This document shows, in pieces, positions 7,716-15,923 of a DNA stretch of 29,666 nucleotides. The stretch lies in the NCBI GenBank assembly GCA_910584545.1, contig CAJUBC010000026.1, positions 1 to 29,666 of the forward strand. Reading direction: 5' to 3'. Each line of letters begins with the position of its first letter. Position 1 is the first letter of the stretch. Source of the DNA: an uncultured Muribaculaceae bacterium (GTDB taxonomy: Bacteria; Bacteroidota; Bacteroidia; Bacteroidales; Muribaculaceae). The position numbers and the translations under genes are program-made. A model generated the notes under the pieces. The model saw only the letters and a list, made by a program, of their open reading frames with translations. It did no database searches and was not told the origin of the DNA.

Positions 7716-9707
7716 ATGTTTCCTCTCTCCCACCCGGTAGCCATATTCCTCACGGTCCTCGTGATAATCCTGCTCGGTCCCGTGCTGTTCAAGCGTCTGA
7801 GGATTCCTCCCATCGCGGGTATGATCATAGCGGGTATCGCCGTGGGGTCATACGGATTCAACATCCTCGAGCGCGACGCCAGCTTCCGCATCTTCGGTGA
7901 TGTGGGAATCCTCTATATAATGTTTATCGCCGCCGTCGACATCGACATGTTCCACCTCAAGAAGGAGGGACGGAGCGGCATCATCTTCGGACTCATATCC
8001 TTTCTGCTTCCGTTCGCAGCGGGACTTTTCGGAGGCCATTACGCCTTCGGCTACTGCTGGGCGGCATCGCTGCTGATAGCGTCGATGTTCGCCTCCCACA
8101 CTCTTGTGTCCTATCCGGTGGTGAGCAAGTTCGGCCTGCAGAACACCCGGGCGGCCGTGATAGCGGTAAGCGGCACCATCGTGGCGGTGATGCTTGCCCT
8201 GCTCTGCCTTGCCGCCGTGGTCGACATCTCCAATATCGGCCGCGTCGAGTTCGGGATGTTGCTGCGGCTGCTTGTGCTGCTCGGCATCTTCATGGCCATC
8301 GTCGGCTGGCTCTTCCCATGGCTCACGCGCCGCTTCTTCCGGAGCAATGCCGACCCTGTCACGCAGTTCATCTTCATCCTCGCCTTGGTCTTCGTGGCCT
8401 CGCTCACCGCGCATCTTATCGGCCTCGAGGCCATCCTCGGAGCCTTCTATGCCGGCCTGGTGCTCAACCGCATGATACCCTCCCGCTCCCAGCTGATGAA
8501 GAACATACGGTTTGTCGGCGACGCGATATTCGTGCCATATTTCCTGATAGGAGTGGGCATGCTGATAAACGTCAGGGTATTGTTCCATGGCTGGGGAGTA
8601 GCCTCGATAGCCCTCTCGATGACCGGGGCGGCGCTCGCCACGAAATGGCTTGCCGCTTTCTCGGCGCAGAAGGCGTTCGGCCTCCGGGGCGATGACCGCC
8701 GCCTCATGTTCGGCCTCACCAGCGGCAAGGCCGCTGCTACAATCGCGGCTGTGATGCTTGGATACAACCATGGCATTGTCGACGAGGACCTGATGAACGG
8801 CGCCGTGGTGATGATACTCTTCTGTTGCGTGGTGGCCTCCTTCATGACCGAGCGGGCGGCGCTCCGCATACGCATGAGGCTCACGGAATCCAACCTTGAC
8901 CGCGACGATGTCGGCAAACATGAATATGCCCGTCAGGTGGTGTCGGTCTACAATCCTGTCACTTCCGGCGGCCTGATGCAGATGGCCCTGGCCATGCGCA
9001 GTTTCCGGAATCCCAATCCCGTCATCGCTCTGTTTGTCCGCACCAACGACGACCGCTCCGCGTTGATCGCCGGGCGCGAGGCGCTGGAGGCCGCGGTGAA
9101 CTCCGGAGATGATGTGGGAGTGACCGTGCGGGGTGTGGAGCGCTTCGACATCAGTGCGGTATCAGGCATCAAGAATGTGGTCAAGGAGCAGGAAGCCACC
9201 GAGATAATGCTCGGTTTCCACCGCAAGTCGAACATAGTCGACACATTCTACGGCAGCATGGCCGAGCAGCTCATCGATTCATGCAACAAGATGGTGCTCA
9301 TGTCGCGCTGCTTCATACCGGTGGAGACCGTCACCGCCATATATGTCGTTGTCCCCGAAAAAGCTGAATATGAGACCGGATTCCACCTGTGGGTGTCGCG
9401 GGTGACGATGTTAGGGGCCAACATAGAGGCGAAAGTGATATTCGTGTGCCATCCCTCGTCGAGGGAGTTCATAGAAAGAGTGATCGCCGAAGACAAAGTG
9501 GAGGTAGACCGGGCCTACGAACCAATCTATGCCTTCGACGACTTCATTCTGCTGTCGGGCCATATAGAGGCCGACGACCTGTTGGTGGTGGTGGGAGCCC
9601 GCAAAGGCTCAATCTCGGCCGGCCCGGAACTGTCAGCCCTCCCTGGTTTCCTGCAGCGTCACTTCGCCAGCAGCAACCTGATGGTAATTTATCCGAGACA
9701 GTTCTAA
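7716..9707 (+). CDS. CPA2-type cation:proton antiporter with USP-like C-terminal domains
   Basis: The protein has 663 residues. Residues 1-390 form a membrane domain of about 12 helices of the Na+/H+ exchanger (CPA2) fold, with PPIAGMIIAGIAVG near the N-terminus, GLEAILGAFYAGLVLNR in the middle, and GLTSGKAAATIA later. Residues 410-663 are soluble and resemble two tandem universal-stress-protein-like domains, ending with the LVVVGARKGSIS...LPGFLQRHF pattern seen in plant CHX-type and bacterial antiporters. The role is exchange of K+ or Na+ for H+ across the inner membrane, and the ion is not predictable here. It is 47 bp downstream of the TatD gene and may be in the same transcript. It faces a second, differently built CPA2 antiporter at 10446-12782. 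Confidence 0.9.
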   Translation: MFPLSHPVAIFLTVLVIILLGPVLFKRLRIPPIAGMIIAGIAVGSYGFNILERDASFRIFGDVGILYIMFIAAVDIDMFHLKKEGRSGIIFGLISFLLPFAAGLFGGHYAFGYCWAASLLIASMFASHTLVSYPVVSKFGLQNTRAAVIAVSGTIVAVMLALLCLAAVVDISNIGRVEFGMLLRLLVLLGIFMAIVGWLFPWLTRRFFRSNADPVTQFIFILALVFVASLTAHLIGLEAILGAFYAGLVLNRMIPSRSQLMKNIRFVGDAIFVPYFLIGVGMLINVRVLFHGWGVASIALSMTGAALATKWLAAFSAQKAFGLRGDDRRLMFGLTSGKAAATIAAVMLGYNHGIVDEDLMNGAVVMILFCCVVASFMTERAALRIRMRLTESNLDRDDVGKHEYARQVVSVYNPVTSGGLMQMALAMRSFRNPNPVIALFVRTNDDRSALIAGREALEAAVNSGDDVGVTVRGVERFDISAVSGIKNVVKEQEATEIMLGFHRKSNIVDTFYGSMAEQLIDSCNKMVLMSRCFIPVETVTAIYVVVPEKAEYETGFHLWVSRVTMLGANIEAKVIFVCHPSSREFIERVIAEDKVEVDRAYEPIYAFDDFILLSGHIEADDLLVVVGARKGSISAGPELSALPGFLQRHFASSNLMVIYPRQF

Positions 9708-9720
9708 GTCTCGGATAAAT

Positions 9721-9795
9721 AATTTTGAATGTTGAATTTTGAATGTTGAATTGATGCCTGTCTTAGTGATAATTCAAAATTCAAAATTCAAAATT
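9721..9795. repeat. AT-rich inverted repeat built from TTTTGAAT-type units between convergent genes
   Basis: The left arm (9721-9752) consists of two TTTTGAATGTTGAA units. After 18 bp, the right arm (9771-9795) is three AATTCAAA-type units, roughly the reverse complement. It lies between the convergent antiporter and lipoprotein genes and overlaps the stop codon of the latter. It could serve as a bidirectional terminator, or be a mere microsatellite. Confidence 0.65.
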
Positions 9796-10426
9796 AGTAC
9801 GGGGTTCCCGTCCCGATGTAGCCGATTTTTATGCCGGCGAAATCGGAGGCCATCGGAGGACGTTTGGAATCGCACATCTTTGTGGCGAGCTGTTCAGGCA
9901 TTCCGGCCTCGTCGGGTCCGAACCAGAGCCCGTGCCATGTCCACCACCAAGTCCCGGTGTCATCCAGTCCCTGCCATTCCGACTTGACTCCCGGAAGAGC
10001 CAGCACCTTCGAGAAATCATATCCGATGCGGAGATCTCCATCAGGCGTGGAGACACCGTATGTCGAGTTGTTGAGAGCGATTACATCGACTTTGCTCTCC
10101 ATGAAATCGTAGGCGGTGAAGATCGGGTCTCCGTTGGCATCGTTGAATGATACAGTCTGTGCGTCGGGAGTGCTGTCAAGGACGGTCGAAGCGTAGAAGC
10201 CGTCAACGGTCTGCGGAATCCTGTCGATCGGCATACCGATGTGGATGCAGCCGATGCTGTCGGCGGTGAGAGTCAATGCGGCTTCCGTATCGAGAATCGC
10301 CTCCTCCTTCATCTCCGCAGAATCAATGAACGCCGAATCGGTGTCGGCCTGTTTGCTGTTGCCCGAACCGCAGGATGCCGCCAAGAGTAGCAGCACGCTC
10401 CATGCCATGAGTTTGGTAATCTTCAT
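9794..10426 (-). CDS. Lipoprotein of unknown function
   Basis: A 210-residue protein with a lipoprotein signal (MKITKLMAWSVLLLLAASCG, Cys19), followed by an acidic, Ser/Asp-rich linker to about residue 48. The domain that follows starts DSIGCIHIGMPIDRIPQTVDGFY, a pattern I associate with small Bacteroidota lipoproteins of unknown role. It also contains a Trp-rich patch (GTWWWTWHGLWFGPDEAG) near residue 165. The function is not known. It lies 19 bp downstream of the antiporter at 10446-12782 on the same strand and is probably its operon partner. Confidence 0.85.
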   Translation of the reverse strand: MKITKLMAWSVLLLLAASCGSGNSKQADTDSAFIDSAEMKEEAILDTEAALTLTADSIGCIHIGMPIDRIPQTVDGFYASTVLDSTPDAQTVSFNDANGDPIFTAYDFMESKVDVIALNNSTYGVSTPDGDLRIGYDFSKVLALPGVKSEWQGLDDTGTWWWTWHGLWFGPDEAGMPEQLATKMCDSKRPPMASDFAGIKIGYIGTGTPY

Positions 10427-10445
10427 AATATCTAATGTTTTTTGG

Positions 10446-12782
10446 TTATTTCATCTTCTGCATATACTCCGGGTCACCGACCACCCATGCCACGTCGCCC
10501 GGTTCAAGGACGAGAGAGGGAGCGGGGGAAAGGAATTCCGCACCCCGGAGCACCTTCACTATCATCGACGAATAGTCGTGGAGAATATCGGTATTGCCGA
10601 GAGGCACACCGACGATGGGACTCGATTCGGAGAGGACTATACTCGACAGCTCCACCGGCTTCTGCGAAGGCGACGGGAGCTGGCCATGCTGTTTCTTTGC
10701 CTCCTCCAGGTCCTTGTTGAGCTTTAGAAGCTGTTCGTCATTGCCGAGCACGCCGAGAATATCGCCGGGGAATATGCGGGCGTCTTTGGAAGGCAGCGGC
10801 ATATAGTCATCGCCGCGCTGGATGCTGGTCACGCTCACTCCGTAATCGCGGCGAAGGCCCGAATCCTTGAGCCTGTCACCCACGAACGGTGAGGAAAGAT
10901 CCACCTCGATAAACGCCTGATGCAGGTCGTCGACCACATTGTTGTTCCTGCCGAGGCGTTCGTTCTCGCGCATGTTGAGATTGTCGATGAACTTACGCTC
11001 AATCCGTCCGTAGTGCTTCATCAGTTTTGTGGAAGCGAACACGAGCACGAGGATGAAGCAGCCCACGCCGACGAGCCAGCCCACGATGGATGAATACGCC
11101 ACTGTGGTGAAGTACACGATGAATATGAGGGCGACGAGATATCGGATAATCTTCATCACGAGTAACGGCACGTCGTAGAATGCCGCCGATTGGTGAAGCT
11201 GCATCTTCTCCGACGGTTTTGTGCTGCTGAAGCAGAGAGCCATCAGGAACGGTAGCATAGCCAGCACCGTTACTATCGTAACCCCCAGATGGCCTAAGCT
11301 GCCGAAATGTTTCTCTGCGAGCGGGAAGAGGAAGGACTGCGCAAGCAGGATCTCCGCCAGCAGTATCACCGAATACAGCAGTATCCTCCATATATATCTT
11401 GACAGGATCACGCGCCATAGGCTGCGGTTCTCGTTGGTGTCGTAGCTTTGGCCCGAATAGCGGTCGATGAGGAAACGGAGGCTTGTCGGAAGATAGCGCT
11501 CCACAATGCCGTAGGCTCCGTCGGCCATCTTGATGAAATAGGGTGTTGTGAAGATGGTGAGCACCGATACGGCCACGATGATGGGATAAAGTCGCGAGTC
11601 GAGCACTCCGAGCCCCATGCCGAGCGAGGCTATGATGAAGGAGAACTCACCGATCTGTGTCAGCGTGAAGCCGCTCTCCATCGCCACACGGAGGTTCTGT
11701 CCCGTGACGAGCATCCCCAGCGTACCGAAGAAAATCATTCCTACTATGACCACGACGGCAAGCAGAAGGATCTGCCACCAGTATGTGACGATCACATGGG
11801 GGTCGACCATCATTCCCACCGAGATGAAAAACACCGATCCGAACAGGTTCTTCACCGGAGTGATGAGTCGGTCGATGCGTTCGGCGAGCACGGTCCCGGC
11901 CAGGATGGAGCCCATCACGAAGGCGCCGAGCTCGAGCGAGAATCCGCAGATCACGCTGAACACCGCCATCGTGAAGCATAGGGCCATCGACACCACGAGG
12001 AGGGTCTCGTCGTTGAGCTGGCTGCGCAGTTTGGTGATAAGCGTGGGGAGCATGTATACTCCCACCACGAACCAGATGATAAGGAAGAAGACGAGCTTCC
12101 CGATGGAGAACAGCAGCTCCGAACCTTTCACGTCGCCCATGGCGATAGAGGAGAGGAGCACGAGCATAAGCACCGCGAACAGGTCCTCGATGATGAGGAC
12201 GGCGAGAACCAGTGTGGCGAATTTCCGTTGCCTTAGCCCTAAGTCGGAAAGCGCTTTCATGATTATGGTGGTCGACGACATGGAGATCATGCCCCCGAGG
12301 AAGATACGGTTGATCATGTCCAGCCCCAGCACATAGCCCACTCCGAATCCGGCGAATGTCATTCCCAATATGACGATCAGGGCCGTTATCATGGCCGATG
12401 CCCCGGAGTTCATAAGTTTGCGGAAGGAGAACTCCAGTCCGATGGAGAACATCAGCACCACGATGCCGAGGTCCGCCCAGAACTCAATGTTGTCGAGATT
12501 TGAGATTGAAGGGAGATACTCGAATTTCGGACTCGCCAGGAAACCGGCGAGGATATAGCCGAGCACCACAGGCTGTTTCAGTTTCTTGAACAGGAGGGTC
12601 ACCACGGCGCCGAGCAGAAGCACCCAGGCCAGGTCAGCTATCAGTCCGTTGGTATGGTTGGTTTCCGGTGAGGTCTCTGCCGCGTCGGAAGGGTCGATCT
12701 GTTCCTGGATGGTTGTCAGGTCGGAGGAGACGGTCTCTTCTTGTATGCCGTTGAAAGATGCGGCTGTCGGGATGATAATCAT
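10446..12782 (-). CDS. CPA2-type cation:proton antiporter with two RCK_C (TrkA-C) domains
   Basis: The protein has 778 residues. An acidic N-terminal extension (1-47) precedes a 12-13-helix exchanger domain (LKKLKQPVVLGYILAGFLASP; FSIGLEFSFRKL; LGAFVMGSILAGT; LTQIGEFSFIIASLGMG). A further set of hydrophobic segments follows at about 460-590. The C-terminus carries two RCK_C-like domains: VEVDLSSPFVGDRLKDSGLRR...FPGDILGVLG and ...ESSPIVGVPLGNTDI...LEPGDVAWVVGD. No Rossmann-type RCK_N (GxGxxG) is present, so NAD/NADH binding of the KefB/C type is not expected; other small ligands could gate it. The role inferred is K+ or Na+/H+ exchange at the inner membrane. It is 62 bp downstream of dacB. Confidence 0.9.
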   Translation of the reverse strand: MIIIPTAASFNGIQEETVSSDLTTIQEQIDPSDAAETSPETNHTNGLIADLAWVLLLGAVVTLLFKKLKQPVVLGYILAGFLASPKFEYLPSISNLDNIEFWADLGIVVLMFSIGLEFSFRKLMNSGASAMITALIVILGMTFAGFGVGYVLGLDMINRIFLGGMISMSSTTIIMKALSDLGLRQRKFATLVLAVLIIEDLFAVLMLVLLSSIAMGDVKGSELLFSIGKLVFFLIIWFVVGVYMLPTLITKLRSQLNDETLLVVSMALCFTMAVFSVICGFSLELGAFVMGSILAGTVLAERIDRLITPVKNLFGSVFFISVGMMVDPHVIVTYWWQILLLAVVVIVGMIFFGTLGMLVTGQNLRVAMESGFTLTQIGEFSFIIASLGMGLGVLDSRLYPIIVAVSVLTIFTTPYFIKMADGAYGIVERYLPTSLRFLIDRYSGQSYDTNENRSLWRVILSRYIWRILLYSVILLAEILLAQSFLFPLAEKHFGSLGHLGVTIVTVLAMLPFLMALCFSSTKPSEKMQLHQSAAFYDVPLLVMKIIRYLVALIFIVYFTTVAYSSIVGWLVGVGCFILVLVFASTKLMKHYGRIERKFIDNLNMRENERLGRNNNVVDDLHQAFIEVDLSSPFVGDRLKDSGLRRDYGVSVTSIQRGDDYMPLPSKDARIFPGDILGVLGNDEQLLKLNKDLEEAKKQHGQLPSPSQKPVELSSIVLSESSPIVGVPLGNTDILHDYSSMIVKVLRGAEFLSPAPSLVLEPGDVAWVVGDPEYMQKMK

Positions 12783-12790
12783 GGGCGGCG

Positions 12791-12838
12791 TGTTATCGAG
12801 TTATTGTTTTTTCCTGTTATCGCGTTGTTATTTTTTAA
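12791..12838 (-). repeat. Tandem pair of imperfect 24-bp repeats before the antiporter start
   Basis: Two consecutive 24-bp units, each beginning TGTTATCG on the plus strand and containing T-runs, fill most of the 62-bp gap between dacB and the antiporter gene. The units differ at a handful of positions. Confidence 0.6.
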
Positions 12839-12844
12839 GGAGTC

Positions 12845-14065
12845 TTATTCTGTGTTTTCAGACGCGGTGGGGGCAAACAGCGAGAGCAGCAGGTCGCCCA
12901 CGGCCTTGCGGGCGCTCTGCCGGTTACTCATGTTGTTGAGAATCACCACTACGGTGTGGGTGGGCGCGTAGTCATCGTCCACCTTATATCCGGCATAGCA
13001 TTGAATCCCGTTCATCGAGCCGGTTTTCAGCGCGATGTATGAGTCGAGCGGAGTATTGGCGAGGAATCGGCGGAGTGTGCCCTCCTGGCCTGCGAGCGGG
13101 AAGAAGGAGGCGTAGTAGGGGTCTACGCTCATCCGCCGCAGCACATGGCTCATGAACCTTGAGGTCATGCGGTTGGCCCTCGAGAGACCGCTGCCGTCCA
13201 CAATCCGGATGCCCTCTGTCGGCGCTCCGTCGCGCCTCCACAGCGTCATGCATTCCCTGGCTCCCGCCTCGAACGAGCCCGGTTTGCCGTCGGCGGTGGC
13301 GACGGTGCGGAGCAGAGCCTCGGCGAATTGGTTGTCGCTGCGCATCATGCATGAGCGCATTATCTCGTCGACAGTGGCCGACCGGTGCTCGCCGAGCAGC
13401 CGGCGTCCCTTCGGCTCCAGACGCTCGCCGGCCACCGGTATCCCCTTGCCTCGGAGCGCTGCCCGGAGTCTTGATGCGAATATACCGGCAGGGTCGGCAA
13501 CCGAGGCCTTCCCTCTGGCGTTGTCCTCGAAGTTGAACGCATGCGACCCCGTGCCGTAGCTTTGCGACAGATCGCCGGTGGCCCATTGCGGGTTCACCGC
13601 CGGACCCTCCCAGAGAGATTCATCCACTATGATGTCGCCACGGATCGAGTCGATACCGGCCTTTTTCACAGCTTCTGCGATCTCTGCGATGAAATCAGCC
13701 GAGCGGGGCTCATGGCGTGAATTCATAGTGGGGTCGCCGCTTCCCGTAACCACTATGTTTCCTTCCAGAACGCCATCACGGATACGTCCCGTGGCGTGTA
13801 CCGGTGTCAGATAGCGGAAATCTGTGCCTACCTTGTCGATCAGGCTCGCGGTGGTGACGCATTTCATGATGGAAGCCGGTACAAGAGGCTTGTCGGCGTT
13901 GTGCGACACCAGGGTATCGCCCGAGGCGAGGTCTACCACAAGCACCGATGAGTTTGCCGGGTCAATCCCTGCGGCAGAGAGGAAACTGTCCGGTATCTCG
14001 GCCCGTAATGAGAGGACCGAAAGGAGAAAGGAAAGTATGAAGATTGTAATTTTTTGCACTGACAT
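12845..14065 (-). CDS. dacB: D-alanyl-D-alanine carboxypeptidase/endopeptidase (PBP4, S13 family), compact form
   Basis: A 406-residue periplasmic enzyme with a signal peptide ending near LSLRA. All three active-site motifs are present: SIMK (Ser65-Lys68), SDN (243-245) and KTG (347-349). It trims peptidoglycan by removing the terminal D-Ala and cleaving cross-links. The interval from SxxK to SxN is 178 residues, against about 240 in E. coli PBP4. The region after AFNFEDN jumps quickly to VADPAGIFASRL, so part of the inserted domain (II/III) is missing or reduced. The start at 14065 is fixed by the signal peptide. The promoter -7 box ends four bases before the ATG. Confidence 0.92.
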   Translation of the reverse strand: MSVQKITIFILSFLLSVLSLRAEIPDSFLSAAGIDPANSSVLVVDLASGDTLVSHNADKPLVPASIMKCVTTASLIDKVGTDFRYLTPVHATGRIRDGVLEGNIVVTGSGDPTMNSRHEPRSADFIAEIAEAVKKAGIDSIRGDIIVDESLWEGPAVNPQWATGDLSQSYGTGSHAFNFEDNARGKASVADPAGIFASRLRAALRGKGIPVAGERLEPKGRRLLGEHRSATVDEIMRSCMMRSDNQFAEALLRTVATADGKPGSFEAGARECMTLWRRDGAPTEGIRIVDGSGLSRANRMTSRFMSHVLRRMSVDPYYASFFPLAGQEGTLRRFLANTPLDSYIALKTGSMNGIQCYAGYKVDDDYAPTHTVVVILNNMSNRQSARKAVGDLLLSLFAPTASENTE

Positions 14066-14069
14066 GCCA

Positions 14070-14101
14070 CAAAATTAGTTATTCTCTATCGCTTTTACAA
14101 A
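14070..14101 (-). promoter_or_regulatory. dacB promoter, immediately next to the start codon
   Basis: On the minus strand TTTG (14101-14098), 20 bp, then TAATTTTG (14077-14070) matches the Bacteroidota consensus exactly. Only four bases (TGGC) separate the box from the dacB ATG, so transcription should start at or beside the start codon. Confidence 0.65.
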
Positions 14102-14109
14102 AAAAGTAG

Positions 14110-14117
14110 TAATTTTG
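14110..14117 (+). promoter_or_regulatory. Putative -7 box for the permease gene at 14140
   Basis: TAATTTTG matches TAnnTTTG and lies 22 bp before the ATG. No TTTG is found at the expected -33 position, so support comes from the -7 box and the divergent arrangement. Confidence 0.45.
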
Positions 14118-14139
14118 TCGAGTAGTTTATCTATAACAA

Positions 14140-15237
14140 ATGGAAACGGAAAGTAATGTCGGCGGCCGCAGGCCCTATACGTTCGACCGCGTGGTCAGGA
14201 TACTGTTCTCCGTGGTCTCGCTCCTGGCGGTGCTGTATCTGCTCAATGTGCTCAAGGGGGTGCTGCTCCCTTTCCTTGTGGCATGCCTGATAGCGTATAT
14301 GCTGGAGCCTCTGGTGAAGTGGAATATGCGCTGGATGCATCTCAGGAAACGGTTTATTCCCGTGATAACCACGCTTCTCGAGACCTGTGTTCTCGTCGGA
14401 GGTTTTCTTGCCATCTTCATTCCCTACATGGCCGGCGAATGCACGCAGATGGCCGACATAATCCGTAAGTACGCCACGACCCAGGTGCAGATACCATATA
14501 TTTCCAACGAGATACACAAGTTCATCCGCGAGAATATCGATTTCGACCAGGTGATGCGTCTTCTCTCCAAAGATGAGTGGAAGTCGCTGCTGAAGACCGC
14601 ACTCTCCTCGTCGTGGAATTTCCTCACTTCCGGCGTGGCTTTCATAGCCGGAGCCGTCAGCTGGCTCATCGTGTTGCTCTATGTGGTGTTTATCATGCTC
14701 GACTATGAGCGCCTCATGCTCAGCTTCCGTCAGCTCGTTCCGCAGAACCAGCGCCGCCGAGTGCTCCGCATCTTCTCCGACATAAAGGACGCCATGAACC
14801 ATTACTTCCGCGGACAGGCGCTGATCGCATTTCTTGTCGGAGTGCTTTTTTCCATCGGTTTCTATATTATAGACCTGCCGATGGGTGTCATTCTCGGGCT
14901 CTTCATCGGACTGCTCAACATGGTTCCTTATCTGCAGCTGATATCGCTGCCGATAGCCACGGTGCTTTGTCTGGTGTGGTGTGTGAGCACCGGCGGAAAT
15001 TTCTGGGTAATATTCTGGGAGGCTATGGCCGTCTACGTGATAGTGCAGTGCATCCAGGATCTCTTCCTTACTCCGAAAATCATGGGAAAGGCCATGGGCC
15101 TCAATCCTGCAATCATACTCCTTTCCCTCTCCATCTGGGGCTGTCTGCTCGGATTCATGGGACTGATCATAGCCCTGCCGCTGACCACCCTGTTGCTGTC
15201 ATACTACAATATGTATGTGGTGGAGCGTGGGGATTGA
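14140..15237 (+). CDS. AI-2E / PerM family permease (UPF0118)
   Basis: A 365-residue membrane protein of normal family length. It has two N-terminal helices (FSVVSLLAVLYLLNVLKGVLLPFLVACLIAYMLEPLV), a third helix, and a soluble loop of about 60-70 residues containing the amphipathic segment. A further set of helices follows, with the signature GQALIAFLVGVLFSIGFYII, LPMGVILGLFIGLLNMVPYLQ and LNPAIILLSLSIWGCLLGFMGLIIALPLTTLL. Family members have been linked to autoinducer-2 export or Na+/H+ antiport, so the substrate here is open. The gene diverges from dacB and is followed 17 bp later by a conserved acidic protein gene. Confidence 0.92.
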   Translation: METESNVGGRRPYTFDRVVRILFSVVSLLAVLYLLNVLKGVLLPFLVACLIAYMLEPLVKWNMRWMHLRKRFIPVITTLLETCVLVGGFLAIFIPYMAGECTQMADIIRKYATTQVQIPYISNEIHKFIRENIDFDQVMRLLSKDEWKSLLKTALSSSWNFLTSGVAFIAGAVSWLIVLLYVVFIMLDYERLMLSFRQLVPQNQRRRVLRIFSDIKDAMNHYFRGQALIAFLVGVLFSIGFYIIDLPMGVILGLFIGLLNMVPYLQLISLPIATVLCLVWCVSTGGNFWVIFWEAMAVYVIVQCIQDLFLTPKIMGKAMGLNPAIILLSLSIWGCLLGFMGLIIALPLTTLLLSYYNMYVVERGD

Positions 15238-15254
15238 ACTGAAAAATAGTTATT

Positions 15255-15872
15255 ATGAGTGATATAAAGAGAATCAAGGACAGCGTGTATGAATTGGAGG
15301 GCCTTCTCGAACTCGCCGACAGACGCCCCGGTAAGCTCGACGCGCTGCTGCCCCTTATCGAAGCCCGCGTGGAGTCGATAATGGAAATGTTCGGAGAATT
15401 GAAAACGGGCGGTAATGAGTCCGGAAAAAAGGAAGCGTCCGAAGCGGTAACGGTCGCGGCGTCTGAGTCTGTGACCGAGACCGTGGTGGCGGCCGATACT
15501 GAGGTCGCGGTGGATTCTACCGCTGCAGTGGATCTGGTGCCGGAAGAGGCGCCGGAGGATGATGCCGAGGAACTCTATGTGATAGATGATGCCGAACCGG
15601 CGCAAAGCCCGGCTCCTGTTGAATCCAAGGGAACTTCTGTCGCATCGGCCGATTCGAAGCGCCCCGTATTCTGCCTAAACGACCGGTTCCGGTTCAGACG
15701 AGCACTTTTCGGAGGAAGCGATGCCGAATTCAATAGAGTACTCGACCGCGTGGCGTCGATGTCCGGTATGGAGGAAGCCGAGGATTACATCTACGGCACT
15801 CTGGGTCTCGATCCCGATTCCGACGATACTGCCGATTTCATGGAGACGATCCGTACCTATTTCGAATCCTGA
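15255..15872 (+). CDS. Conserved Bacteroidales protein of unknown function with acidic linker
   Basis: The protein has 205 residues and no signal peptide. The N-terminal 1-50 is helical (ELEGLLELADRRPGKLDALLPLIEARVES). Residues about 55-135 are a low-complexity Ala/Val/Glu/Asp linker. The C-terminal 136-205 is a compact domain (FCLNDRFRFRRALFGGSDAEFN...MEEAEDYIYGTLGLDP...FMETIRTYF) that I recognise as a widely conserved but uncharacterised Bacteroidales module. A cytoplasmic location is likely. It lies between the permease and rsmI genes on the same strand. Confidence 0.85.
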   Translation: MSDIKRIKDSVYELEGLLELADRRPGKLDALLPLIEARVESIMEMFGELKTGGNESGKKEASEAVTVAASESVTETVVAADTEVAVDSTAAVDLVPEEAPEDDAEELYVIDDAEPAQSPAPVESKGTSVASADSKRPVFCLNDRFRFRRALFGGSDAEFNRVLDRVASMSGMEEAEDYIYGTLGLDPDSDDTADFMETIRTYFES

Positions 15873-15923
15873 CGCGTCAGCCGATATCGGTTTAATTTGA
15901 ACACTTAATTACTCAGATTCGAT

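Noticed and set aside
7848..8921. A 357-codon open frame antisense to the USP-type antiporter gene
   Set aside because: The translation is Glu/His/Gly-rich with no domain, as expected for the complement of a hydrophobic membrane-protein gene.
11448..11981. Open frames of 177 and 239 codons opposite the RCK_C antiporter gene
   Set aside because: They are shadows of a membrane-protein gene. No promoter or homologous domain was seen.
15881..15890. CCGATATCGG palindrome as a terminator before rsmI
   Set aside because: A 10-bp palindrome with no loop and only three following T residues is unlikely to form an effective RNA hairpin. It might be a protein site, but nothing else supports that.
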